Assembly (NCBI RefSeq): GCF_003369915.1
Contig: NC_046675.1
Location: 32,759,001 to 32,823,000 of the forward strand
Direction of reading: 5' to 3'
Origin: Drosophila miranda
Taxonomy: Eukaryota > Arthropoda > Insecta > Diptera > Drosophilidae
DNA: 64,000 bases
The translations under genes and the position numbers were made by a program. The notes under the pieces were generated by a model. The model was not told where the DNA came from and made no database searches. It saw only the letters and a list, made by a program, of their open reading frames with translations. Positions 25,830-45,662 of this stretch are shown piece after piece. The first letter of the stretch is position 1. The number at the start of each line of letters is the position of its first letter.

Positions 25830-26691
25830 GGCTGGATCGCGCGAAAGCCACTCGAGGGAGGGAGGAATCTATCTACGCCAAAGTGAAACAAAACAAAAAT
25901 TCTAGTTGCGAAAATTGCTTTTCTTCTAAAGAATCAAAATCTCTTGTATAGAAATTATGTATTTAAAAAACCATTGTTAATGTATCGAATTATTTATGAA
26001 ATTTATGTAAAATGCCTAGAAAATTTTGTTGAAATCGCTTTGTTATAGCATAATTAATAAATTGTTTTTTCATGTTTTTATTAAATATTTATTTAGTTTT
26101 TCATTTTGATTAAGACTTAAAGACTTGCTAGAAAATGCATTCAATTCAAAATCGCATAGAGATGTGTCTCTTTCCAATCCATTTTTCTTCTCTCAAAAAT
26201 TAATACTAAGGTGATTTTTAGAATTAGGTATTCCGCTCGTCAGGGTACGGACGTCCTGCCCGGAAGTACAGCAGGGGGTACAGCACTTAACTAATGCATA
26301 AATATAGTATCTAAGTATATAATTCGGTATTTGTCTAGATCATTTTTTCACTATATCAAAAACAGAAAAATAAAAATTATCACAGTTAAATTGCGTGCAT
26401 TCGTCAGACGACGATGCTACACCCTATAGATCCTATATCGTTATCATTATCATTACCATTATCCTCTCTGTTAACATCATCTATATTTTTTCTGGTATAC
26501 AAAAAATATATATATATATCCTTCCATCATTGCACATTGTTTTTGCTACTGAATTATTGGGAATTGGTTTTGGAATAGTTTTTGCAGCGTGTATATGCAC
26601 AAAATATTACTAAAAATATATACTAATAAAATTAATTAATTAATAAATGATTGCATTTAAATGATAAATAATTGATGAATCTGTGTGTATC
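25830..26691. other. convergent 3' regions of MICU1 and Ire1
   Basis: AT-rich sequence between two tail-to-tail genes. AATAAA near 26055 fits MICU1 termination; the TTTATT at about 26076 could serve Ire1 on the minus strand. Apart from the island at 26224-26290, nothing coding-like is seen. Confidence 0.5.
26228..26290 (+). CDS. MICU1: candidate alternative last exon of MICU1
   Basis: In AT-rich 3' sequence, a GC-rich 63-bp island follows an acceptor-like TTTTTAGAATTAG. It is open in phase 0 for 20 codons (VFRSSGYGRPARKYSRGYST) and then TAA. The MICU1 donors at 24943 and 25587 are both phase 0, so it could be joined as a further C-terminus. The opposite strand is also open for 19 codons over 26224-26283, so strand is not settled. 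Sequence only; no transcript evidence. Confidence 0.3.
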   Translation, partial: VFRSSGYGRPARKYSRGYST

Positions 26692-33177
<6,486 letters not shown>

Positions 33178-33434
33178 CAAGGGAACAGAGAGGGGCAGAG
33201 AGAGGGGGACGAGAAAGACCGTGCACAATATTTGCGTTTTTTTTGCACTTGCAATTAGTTTTTGTTGTATAACTCTGGCATATTTTCATGCCCATTTATT
33301 TCATTTCAATTTCTAAACACTTCCAGCACTTGCAGCGGCTTAATTCACGCATTTTATTTCCATTTCACATTCACTTAAATTACTTCCATTCGCCATGTTT
33401 CGATATCGGGGATTGACTTATTCCGATTACGACT

Positions 33435-33442
33435 TATCGATA
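33435..33442. promoter_or_regulatory. DRE (TATCGATA) upstream of Ire1
   Basis: Palindromic TATCGATA, the DREF/BEAF recognition core, sits about 260 bp upstream of the Ire1 start codon. This is the expected place for a housekeeping-type core promoter. Confidence 0.6.
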
Positions 33443-33639
33443 AGATGTGAAATGAACAACCAACTTAACCCAACTTAGCCCTCTCTATTTAAACAGCTCA
33501 AGTAGTTCGAGCTATTAACAAACAAAATAACGATATCTTTCACCTGAACTGCACTAAAATTCTTCAAGATTCATAACTTTTGTGGAAATATTTATAACCC
33601 CTGTGGTCGACAATGGGTTAATCGTTTCTGTCCATGATC

Positions 33640-34672
33640 AAAAATCACATTCCTCAATTTGGATATTCCGTGGAATATTACCAGCTATATAGCACATTTA
33701 GCCATGCCCACATAATTGTATACAATAATTGAATCAATTTTCTACTTGACTGGCTTATTTTAAATGTTTGCTTTTCTTGGATTTAGTCTAAAAAGGTTTT
33801 AGCGAAGAAGGTCAAACAAATGAAACGTAATAAAACGTGAGAGAAAAATCGTTCCAATTGCTCAATTTCTTTATTCCGTTGAATAATGCTGCCTAAATAA
33901 AACCCTTAGTTCTGTCCACATAATTTTATCCGATTAATGAATCAATTTTAACTGGTTTAACTGTTTAACTGGTGTATTCTTAATACTTGCTTTTATTGCA
34001 TTTTGCGTAAAAAGAGGTTTTAGCGAAATAAGTCAAACAAAAAACAAGTAGCGAAATAGGTCAATCAAAACAAACGAAAAAGGAAATTGCTCAATTATGA
34101 TATTCCATTGAATAATGCTGACTAACTAAATCTCTCAGCAATGCCCACATAGTTTTATCCCATTGATGAATAAATTTTCTACAATATTGGATAGTTTTTA
34201 ATCCTTGCTTTTATTGTATTTATTGTTTTTATTTATTATTATAAAAAAAGGTTTAAACGAAAAAGTTCAACAAAAAAATAGTCGCTATATTGCTTGTAAG
34301 CCGTAGTATAGGCCTTTGTATACCCTATTTTGTTAATTTTATATGAAAGTATAAATATTGATATGAAGATAAAACGTAACTAATAAAGACCTTTTCTCAA
34401 ATTGACATTTTTTAGACATATTCATGTATATGATGAGTGATGAGTATATGATCTCGATCCTGATACCTATTCTTGGTCTCTGCAAGAAGACAATAAGCTT
34501 TAAAATATCGTTGAAATATTGAAAATAATATTAAATAATATTGAATAATATTAAAATAAATTGAAAATAAATTGTTTTTGCCTGGGATGACAAACATATT
34601 CACAATTCTATAACATCCATTTCCCCCAGGGTATGTGTGCATGGAATGGGACTCATTGTTGTCAACCGGCTA
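33640..34672 (+). repeat. dispersed repeat copy 1, with internal ~215-bp periodicity
   Basis: It contains three diverged units, beginning near 33660, 33874 and 34092. Each has TATTCCNTNGAATA, then 'CCACATAATTTTAT', 'TGAATCAATTTT', 'CTTGCTTTTATTG' and 'AGGTTTTAGCGAA'. The right end (AACATCCATTTCCCCCAG, then GTGTGCATGGAAT and CTCATTGTTGTCAACCGG) matches the sequence after the LINE at 52741-52830. Coding potential is absent. Family unnamed. Confidence 0.75.
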
Positions 34673-34689
34673 TGACGACTAATTTGGAC

Positions 34690-35910
34690 GTTGACATGCA
34701 ATGACTGCATCTTTCAAGAGGCGATGCAGTTACTGCACCGTCAAGTGGCCCGTGTGACACCAGCAGAAGGCTGTTACGCGCGGATCCCAGGCAAAACGCA
34801 GCCCTCCTCCCGCCCAACCGACCGAGGGGCGCTGCCGCATGACGCGCGGTGCGTAGCCGAACCAAACGCGAACATGCAAGAAAGATAGCTATTAGACTAA
34901 CATTCGAGGAAAATTAGTACTAAACTTACTAAGAAACTAAGCATGCAATCAAAATACAAATACCACTACAGTTACTAATTAATAGAAAGGTGTGTAAGGA
35001 TTAATAATTTAATAAGAGGAAGAGAATTAGTGGTGGATATAATATGGTAGAGGGAATTATAATCCGAGCATAAGACCCTAAACGGTTCATGCAAGGAATA
35101 ATTCGATCTACAAAGTGGAACGAACAACGGTATAAAATTTCTAGTCAGTCTAATAGGAATCGTGAAGTTTATGCGGCTCAACAGGCTCTGTCTATGTCAC
35201 CCCTGATCAAGTTGTGCATAAATATCACACCAAGCATTTTTCTACGGTTAACTAAGGATAGGAGGTTTACTAATAGTAGTCTACTAGAGTAAGATGGGAG
35301 TCTTACACCCGCATCCCAGTTAAGGCCCCGCAGAGCAAAGAGTAAAAAGTTTTTCTGTACTGATTCTATACGGTCTTGGAGTACTTTGTACTGAGGGCAC
35401 CATACACAGGAGCCGTATTCTAAAATCGGACGAACAAGCGAGGTATAGAGAGTCTTTGTTATATAGGGGTCGTCAAATTCCTTTGACCACCTCTTTATAA
35501 ACCCAAGCACGCCCATGGCCTTATTTACCATGGTAGAAATGTGTTCGGAAAACTTTAACTTGGGGTCTAACATAACACCCAGATCATCCACCAGGGTAAT
35601 TCTCTCAAGAGAACCACCAAATAGGGTGCAGGGAGCCAACAAAGGGCTAGAACGATGAAATGTCATAACTTTGCATTTCGAGGCATTAAGGTGTAACAAG
35701 TTTGCACAACACCATGACTGAAAGTTATTGAGATCGGATTGCAAGCGAGAATGAAATGAAATGTCCTTGTACTGGACACAGAGTTTAACATCATCCGCAT
35801 ACATAAGTACTCGAGAGTATGTTAATACTGAAGGTAAGTCATTAATAAAGAGTGTGAAGAGTAAGGGGCCTAGATGGCTGCCTTGTGGTACTCCCGAAGA
35901 AACCTTTTCC
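34690..35910 (-). mobile_element. 5'-truncated non-LTR retrotransposon fragment (Jockey-like RT)
   Basis: On the minus strand, reverse transcriptase begins mid-domain (SGVPQGSHLGPLLFTLFIND at about 35885) and runs through the catalytic YADD box (35794-35805) to the thumb and C-terminal region. The main frame covers 35178-35804 plus upstream codons. At about 35180 the reading shifts into another frame (34975-35181, ending at TAG). The copy is therefore frameshifted and lacks endonuclease, ORF1 and the N-terminal RT. A GC-rich 180-bp block at 34690-34870 may be its 3' UTR or a separate fragment. It interrupts the dispersed-repeat sequence (copies on both sides), so it inserted after that repeat. 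A clean TSD was not found. Confidence 0.75.
35178..35904 (-). pseudogene. reverse transcriptase remnant
   Basis: Open RT frame with the motifs SGVPQGSHLGPLLF, YADDVKLC, LVRPILEYGSCVWCP and a 3' thumb-like segment. The start is missing by 5' truncation and the end is broken by a frameshift near 35180. No activity is expected. Confidence 0.7.
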
Positions 35911-35924
35911 TAATTCCTGGTTAT

Positions 35925-36290
35925 TCTTTAATCCCTCGAGTATTCCCAGCTATATAGATCTCTCATTTTTGACCAGATAATTTTATATGATTGCTGAATC
36001 AATTTTGATCAGGATTAACTACTTTTAAGTACTTGCATGTTTTTTGTTTTGACAAAAACACGGTTTCAACAAAAATGTTCAATAGTCGCAGGTTGTGACG
36101 TCAATGTTGCTGGTATTTGCAGACTCATTTGTTGTCAACCAGGGCATGGGCGTTTGTATACCCTATTTCGTGAATATTATATAAAGATTCTGTTTTCCAA
36201 CCTGCTTTCAAACGTAATTAGTAAAGACCTAGTCTTAGATTGCATTTTTTTTTTGCCTATTCATGCATTTGATTGAACTGGCGGGCGCCA
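35925..36290 (+). repeat. dispersed repeat copy 2 (partial)
   Basis: The words TATTCCCAGCTATATAGAT, AGATAATTTTATATGATTG, CTGAATCAATTTTGATCAGG, CAATGTTGCTGGTATTTG and TGTATACCCTATTTCGTGAA match copies at 34300, 46970 and 57430. The copy lies immediately upstream of the Tailor block. Confidence 0.65.
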
Positions 36291-36740
36291 GTTGGGGCAG
36301 TATTGTTTAAAAGTTTTTTAAAGGAATTATTTAAAAGTGAATGATTGAAAAGGATAAAAATGCAATCCATTGGAATAAAAGTGATGCAGGGGAAACACGA
36401 TTTGAGAGAGTGAAATCAGTTATAGTGCCCTCGAATACAATACCGAAACATCTCGCAATTATGGGTGTTTTTTGTAGTATATATCTGCCAGGTATATATG
36501 TACACCAATATGGTAAATTTTGGTAATTTATAGGGGAACACCATTACTGTAGTTCGCCCTACCTCATATACTTCTTCCTTGCGTGTGGTGTGCCAACTGG
36601 TTTTTCAAAAGAGATACTAACAACGCATACCACCAAAGCATTTAATTTGTGTGTGTGTAAATTTACGTGTCCGACGCCATTGAGCGATACGGGTGTTGGT
36701 TTTAAATTATTAGGAACTAATAAGATAGTTAAGAGACACC

Positions 36741-39096
<2,356 letters not shown>

Positions 39097-39193
39097 ATAC
39101 AGAATATGAAACGAACCCTCCGCCCCCATTCTGACCGCAGAATCGCGGTTTTCTTTGCTTTCGACTTGGTGTTTATAAGAGTTTCTTATTGTA

Positions 39194-39199
39194 AATAAA
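39194..39199 (+). terminator. poly(A) signal of Tailor
   Basis: AATAAA about 100 bp after the Tailor stop codon, in the 350-bp gap before the convergent Dpck stop. Confidence 0.55.
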
Positions 39200-39446
39200 A
39201 TGGATTTTGTAACGCTCGCATCGTTGGACAATCCAACCGTTTGCAACATCAAGAAAACGAAAAAAAAACATATTGCTGACTTTGTATATTTCACTAAAAG
39301 GCATACAAATATCGCTCAATTGTATAATTTTTCTGCCTTGTTCAGCAGGATTTTGTTTCAATTGCACTAATACACTAAAAAGCATCGAATGGCACACGCT
39401 GGATGGGAGGCCAGGAACAATACAATACCCCACGCTCTTACAATGG

Positions 39447-40288
39447 CTATACGTCGGGTACACGACCAAAGATCTTCAACAACATATAGATGGTAAAGCC
39501 CACGATCATAACCAGGCCCAGGAGATATACACGATTGCGCCAGTGCTGCTTGGACTCCTTCATCATGTTGACCACGCGTATGGCCGACTCTTCCGTTTCC
39601 TCAATGCTGCCATTATTATCTATGACAAAGTGCGATTGTTCGCATTTCTTCTCCAGCGGCATTTGTGACTCAATCCGGTGGCTCGCCTCTGCCTCGGAAA
39701 GCTCATTGCGGGCAATCAAACGCTGCAATTGTTTGTCCGAATCGCTGAAATAATCAATTCTTAGCAGAAATCCAAGTCAAAGGCGAGGTAAAGATAGCCT
39801 ACCAAGAAACGCAAACAATTTTGTAAATAAAATCCATGAGAATGCCAGTCTCGAAGAGCAGCGGCAGGTCTAGTACAATCCATGAGTGTCCTGTGACAAA
39901 CAGTTTGAACGCCCGCCAGAAGATCTTACGGTGTATTTTGGGATGCGTAATCTGGTTCAGCTTTCCACGCAACTCCTTGTCCTCGAAAATCATGCGTGCA
40001 AGGACAGCACGATTTATCTCCTTGCTAGGGAGCAGCACGTCCTCGCCAAAGGTAGCGCGTATCTGTTTCCAGGCAGCTTGACCTGGTTCCACAACTAATA
40101 AAATTAAATACGATAATTAACGGTAATTGCGCTCAATTACAGCAAAGAACAGATTCTTCAGATTTCGTCTACTCACTCTCCCTGGCGATTTTATCTGCAT
40201 CTATGACGGGAATTCCGTGCCGTTCAAACACTTTACTAACGGTACTTTTTCCCGTGGCAATGCCACCAGTTACGGCCACAATAAACAT
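39447..40288 (-). CDS. Dpck: dephospho-CoA kinase
   Basis: Catalyses the last step of coenzyme A synthesis, ATP-dependent phosphorylation of dephospho-CoA. Exons: 40177-40288, 39803-40094, 39447-39744, giving 233 residues. The N-terminal Walker A is intact ([10 protein letters not shown]), followed by [15 protein letters not shown]. The CoaE signatures THPKIHRKI and DLPLLFETG follow, then a lid region ([18 protein letters not shown]). The C-terminus carries a hydrophobic segment ([20 protein letters not shown]), so the protein is probably tail-anchored to a membrane, as in the single-domain animal DCAKD type. It is divergent from Ref1, sharing a 393-bp promoter, and convergent with Tailor. 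Symbol by orthology to CG1939 from memory. Confidence 0.88.
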
Positions 40289-40681
40289 ATTTCAGTAATA
40301 CTTAAAACGAGTCTGGGAATGTTTTTTGTTTAACAATTAATAAAATTCGGATGCAGAAAACGCGAAGAGGACAAAAATACTGTTTAACTACTGCTCGATT
40401 CCCAGCACTGACATGCCCCAAATCTAGTATTCTTGATTGAAAATCTAGTATTTTCGATAGAAAATATTACATCCCTGGCTGTCAGCATTTTCCATCACTT
40501 TTTTTCATAAAACAAAGATGGCGTAGAATTTCGTGCGTCGTTTTTGCAGCACCTTGTGAATTTCCACGCGCAATTTTTTTTGTGAAAAAGCGAGTTTCCA
40601 CACGAAGTTCAGTTTGCATCTGAGAAGCAATAGTCAATATAAACCCAAAGATCTCTTTAGCGAATTGAAAACTAAGCAAAG
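40289..40681. promoter_or_regulatory. bidirectional promoter of Dpck and Ref1
   Basis: Short gap between divergent housekeeping genes. CATCCCTGGC at 40470-40479 fits Ohler motif 7. A CGATAG word occurs nearby at 40455. No TATA box was noticed. Confidence 0.55.
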
Positions 40682-42244
40682 ATGGTGGACAAAATTGAAA
40701 TGAGCCTTGACGATATCATCAAGTCGACCCGCACGCAGAAAAAACCACAGGGTGCTCGCGGCGGCCCCGGCGGAGCACGTCGGCCGGCTGGACAACAGCG
40801 TTTTGCGGCTGGCGGCGGTCCTCGTCGCGGCGGTGGAGCCGGTCCATCGCCAAGGAAACCAGCTCCAGCAAGCGGTGCTGGCGGCGTGCTCAAGGGTCGC
40901 CGTAGTGGCGGTGCCGGTGGTGGCGGCGGCGGGGCCATACAAAAGGCGAAATTCGCACGGGTAATACATAGGTTTTGTCTCATGTAGAGCCAAACAAAAA
41001 GCATCAGAGCAGCAAGAAAATATCCATGCATTCACAAGGACACTGCCATGTGTGAAACTCGGAGCGGAGCGAGCTCGGCAATCGGTAATGTCCGACAGCT
41101 GCATTCCAAACACTCACCATTGCGTTCATTGGATTCAAAATGGCCACCATGAATGGCAACTAACGGTGCCAGAGCGAAAAAAGTAGCTGTTCAAATGGAC
41201 TCCTCCACACTCCTCTACTCCTAGGATCGGCGGTTTTGAAGTGAATTCCTCGCCTGGTATCACCTCGTCGAAATCCAGTTCCTTTTAATACAGTTTTTCC
41301 AGACAGAAGCAATGAACGATCGATCAGCGTTTCGTATTGAGTTCTTTCTTTCCCCAGTTCCCAACGTTAAATAATTTTCATGCACATATTTTGTGTGTTC
41401 TGCATTCGATGGCGCTGGCGCTGTCCTCATGAGGCTAGGATACCGACAACTGCTGCGACTGCTACGACTGCTACTCCCACAATATTTGATACCCAACGCG
41501 CTCAAACCAACATACCCTTCTACCTAATACTACCCCCACCTTTAGGGCGATGTGAACAGCGCTTGGAAGCACGATATGTATGATGGACCCAAGCGCGGAG
41601 CTGCCAGCTCTGGATCTGGCCCAACCCTCCTGATTGTTAACAATCTGGATTACGGCGTTTCGAACACCGACATCAAGGAGCTATTCAATGAATTTGGACC
41701 GATTAAGAAGGCAGCCGTGCACTACGATCGTTCAGGTCGCTCTTTGGGTACGTTTTGAAGACTCCCCTATCCAATCAACCCATCTAACGCTCTATCCGCT
41801 CATCCCACAGGCACCGCAGATGTAATCTTCGAGCGTCGAACCGACGCATTGAAGGCAATTAAACAGTACAACGGAGTGCCATTGGATGGACGTCCCATGA
41901 CCATACAGCTGGCCGTTTCCGATGTCAACGCCTTGACCCGTCCAGTGGCCTCAGGTGATATCAAGCATCGTGTGGGTGGCGGTGCCGGTGCAGGGGCTCC
42001 ATACAAACGCGGTGGTATGTACACATCTAGCGATCACAAAAATCCCAGTCCTAGTACTTACATTTCGATTAATTTTGTAGGTGGCCAGGCCGGCGGACCA
42101 CGTCGCGGAGGCTTGCGACGCCCGGCCCCGGGCGGTGGTGCCCCCAAGCCCGCTGGCGGAGCACGCCGCGAGCGGAAAGCCCCACCCACTGCCGAGGAGC
42201 TCGACGCCGAACTGGACTCGTACATTAATGACATGAAGATCTAA
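40682..42244 (+). CDS. Ref1: Ref1/Aly, mRNA export adaptor of the TREX complex
   Basis: Nuclear RNA-binding adaptor that links the exon-junction/TREX machinery to the export receptor NXF1 (Sbr). Exons: 40682-40960, 41546-41747, 41811-42014, 42081-42244; 282 residues. The N-terminus has the UAP56-binding motif ([15 protein letters not shown]), followed by an RG/GG-rich arm. The central RRM has RNP2 [13 protein letters not shown] and RNP1-like [13 protein letters not shown], with [15 protein letters not shown] second RG-rich arm comes next. A C-terminal copy of the UAP56-binding motif ([18 protein letters not shown]) ends the protein, exactly the REF/ALY arrangement. Intron 1 is 585 bp; the others are about 65 bp. 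Confidence 0.93.
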
Positions 42245-43282
42245 ATAGTTAATAGTCTGATATTTTAGTCTAACACAAAAAAAATGAACACCCCACTAGT
42301 CTTAAGGTTTACCATAAAGACGGAATATCCCTATGGTACAATAATCTAATTCTACATCAGCAACGACGCCGCGCAAAGGAAAGAGCACGACAAGGAAGTT
42401 TGGAACGAGTTCTCTTTTGGTCTAAAAAGGAGATGGACATGTTTAATTTTTAATGCGCCTACTGTGTGTGCGCAGGTTAATATTGTAATGTGGCGAAAAT
42501 AGTTGAAATACAATTGAGCTGTATTTATTTAAAATAGAAATATGCTTTAACGAACTGAGAACGAACGAAGATGATCTAATGGACACTTTTTTTAATTGTT
42601 AGGCTAATAGAAATAATTTCGAGCCTGAATAATCCCCTGCTCGGATCACGCATTCTCGATATAAAATAAAACAAAATCAATTTATAATTAAATGGGTTTT
42701 TGTTTATTTTTGGAATATTACATCAATAGTTAGAAAAGGCTGTGGTTTTTTTTTTGTTTTTTGACAAGTTGTCCTTTTGGGGACTCTCCTTTAAGTACAA
42801 AATGCAAAATCAGAAGCTTCGTTTTGGTAGTTATTTTTTAGGTGGTAGAACTTTAGTCATGGTTCGTTTTTTTCTTATTATTTTTTGTTTAGGGCGGAAT
42901 CACGAGTCACTTAGATGTTCAACAAATGCGTTAGACGTTTAGAATAATAATGAAATACATGAATAAGCAACGAATTAGGTTAGGATAGGGTAGGGGATAG
43001 ATTTTAGAGAGCTATGTAGTATGTATTTCTGCGGCTTCCTTTTTCCTGCAGATCCGTGTTTGAATATAGTTAATGCTACTTTTAATACATATATATATAT
43101 ATAAATGTAGGTATGTTGTAGAGGTGTATACGTATGTTTATAAGCGGTTTATATTTATAGGTTTATGTTTAGTTCATGATTGTGTATGTGTATGTCTATG
43201 TGGGGAGGGCGACTGAGGATGTGTTGTTGTTTTTTGTTTTGTTGGTGTATGAGTCATTAAATGCTTGTCTGGGCCTCCTCTT
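42245..43282. other. convergent 3' UTRs of Ref1 and the Jupiter-like gene
   Basis: Ref1 terminates near AATAAA-like words at 42663-42671. The minus-strand gene terminates near TTTATT at 42702. No additional coding sequence is seen. Confidence 0.5.
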
Positions 43283-43639
43283 CTACCAGAAGCCGCCTGA
43301 CGAGAATCCACCGGGTGGTACTCGTCCGCGCGCCTCACCATTCGTGGCCGCCGGCTTGTTTCCGGACTCTTTGGGCTGACTGTTAGCCGTGGTCTTGGTT
43401 TCCTCCTTCGGGGAGGTGATCTCGTCGCGCAACTTCTCCACCACTTTGTTGGGGTCAGTCGATCCCATGCAGGCATTCAGATTGGAAGAGTTTTGCTGAT
43501 TGTATTTGGGACGCGGGGCGGGTACGGCAGTTTCTGGCTCCGAGAAGATATTGGTGTGTCCGCCGCCCGGTGGCTTCAGTACACGGCTGGAGGGACGAGC
43601 GCTGCTGGTCATTCCAATTTTCAATTCGGTGGATGTCAT
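43283..43639 (-). CDS. CG1943: Jupiter/HN1-family microtubule-associated protein
   Basis: 118 residues in one coding exon, ATG at the complement of 43637-43639. The N-terminus has the family hallmark SSRVLKPPGGGHTNIFSEPE, which corresponds to the S-S-R-V-L-x-P-P-G-G-G motif of vertebrate JPT1/HN1 and of insect relatives. The C-terminus is disordered, rich in Pro, Asn and Gly, and ends GGFSSGGFW. A splice acceptor (TTCATTGCAG) lies 23 bp upstream of the ATG, so the 5' UTR is split and the promoter is distant. The best promoter candidate is at 46440-46530. The specific CG1943 name rests on memory of the Ref1 neighbourhood; the family call is firmer. Confidence 0.75.
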   Translation of the reverse strand: MTSTELKIGMTSSARPSSRVLKPPGGGHTNIFSEPETAVPAPRPKYNQQNSSNLNACMGSTDPNKVVEKLRDEITSPKEETKTTANSQPKESGNKPAATNGEARGRVPPGGFSSGGFW

Positions 43640-43662
43640 TTTGTTGCTTTTGTTTTTTTCTG

Positions 43663-45654
43663 CTGCAATGAAAGAGAGAAACTAACATGAAATGAATATG
43701 CGGCGGATCTGCAGCTCTCACATTACAATGGCATACAATAAATTCTAGCCTATGGAAATATGTAGTATTACAGTCACGCCACTTGCGGATGTGGCCAGCA
43801 GCAGAATAAAGCGAATGACGAAGCGCGCCTGTCGCCCTACTGAGGAAACTCTGGTTTCGAACGGCTAGAGAAAATGAGAAATTCACATGGACGAGAGTAT
43901 ATGTATGTGTGTGTGTGTGTGAACTCTCCACCGCCCCAATGGGTGCCTGGCTATTGGCCCCACTCTATACACATAAATTTATCATCTCTATCTCTTTATT
44001 TTTGCTGGCTGCGTTCTCTTTACACTTCGCCGTTAACTGAAATTGCGCGTTTTGTTGCTGTCGCACTTTCTTTGTTGTTGCTGTTTTTCGTTTTGGTGTC
44101 AAGCCTGACGGCACGGTGGGATAAAACTGCACAGCCATTGCCAATAAATAGTAGATTTCCATGTGGTGGTAGTTGCTGTTGCTATTTTTTCTGCATTGCT
44201 CTTATGGTTTAGCTGTGGAGCGGGGTAAAGAGGTCATAGTGGAGGCGATGACAAATGCTGTAAAACGTTTGTAATGATGCGTCATCATCCTTTGGGATGG
44301 GGATGGCGCTGCGCAGCCCCAGTGGTGTAACGCAGTGGGGTGGCAACATTCACCACACACAGACATACACACGCGCAATTATGTTGGGGCACGGCATAAA
44401 ACAAAGCAAAGTGAATGACCGCATTGAGTCAAAGATCTCCAGCAGCGTGGCTATTTTACTTCCCATAATAAATGCTAAATGGCAAACGTTTTTCAGCTAA
44501 GAAAATAATTTAGAGCAGCAGAAAGAAACAGCAGACTCTTATCAGTGCTATTTTTTGAGAATGCCAAAATAGTTTTATCTAGATTTTCAGTTTCCGATGG
44601 TGAACCAGCCAGATATTGCTTGGGGAAAACTGAACTGGCAACACTGTGCCTGCCCTTAAGCGCGCTTGCCGGCTCACCCATACTCGAAAACACACACACA
44701 TCCATATAAATAACATTAACGGTGAAGGTTTGCTGGTATTTTTGTAGAAATTATGAGTAATGAGCGATCTAGATATAGCTCGAAATTGTACATATGTACT
44801 CTCTCGCTCTCTCTCTCGGTCACTTCTCCTCTCTTTTTACCTATTGTATTTCGCTTTGTTATGGTTTCGCCATTAGCCAAAGACAAGGCGATCAACAGCC
44901 AAATTATATATGGAAAAAGCACATTAAGACAGTCGGAAATCAAGTCTAACCAGTGATTGGGGAATGGGACCTACTTAAACGTATTTTCGATTATAGCTAA
45001 AACCGCGATGCACACCGAAACTGGCAGAGCAGAGGGGCAAGGCAGGCAGTGTTTTTTTTGCGCTGTTGTCCGAGATGGCGGCGCGGCGTCAGCGTCACTT
45101 CCAAAGAGTAGAATCACTCGGCTGGGTACAATTTCGGTTTAAACTGCCTCTAGCTAGTTTTTCAGGTGCCTGGCCCCCAGTCAGCCGATGCATGCAATCG
45201 TTCCGACTAAATGAGCAACATGGCCGCTAAAAAAAGACAAAGGGGAGCGCAGAATGGAGCATAAAACAGGGAACGAAACCCAAGAGGATGTGTGTTATTT
45301 ATATGCATATGGCAGCTGTGCTAAATAAAATTTAAAGGCAGCTGCACCACACAACAGACAGACAAACGCACACACACACGCACATAGCGCTTGCGCTTCG
45401 GCACATCCCAAGCCCCGCCATAGGAACAAGACACCACAAAATTCCATGACACAATGCTGCTATGCGGAAAATATTGATTTATTTTTGGGCACATGGCAGT
45501 GCTGCTCTAACTGTTGATCTAACCCATTAGAGCAACTTGAATGCTTACCTTACAATATACTTGAACACTTATTAAATGGTTTGGCAAACAAACGAAAATT
45601 TACACAAATTCAGCAGAAGACGACGCGCACGGTGGCCGTTTATTTTCAAAATTG
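43663..45654 (-). other. inferred 5' UTR intron and leader of the Jupiter-like gene
   Basis: Non-coding region with GT and CT tracts (43904-43921, 44801-44818). It has no accepted coding exon. Likely one large 5' intron running to a leader exon near 45610-45654. Confidence 0.4.
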
Positions 45655-45662
45655 GTTGGGAC

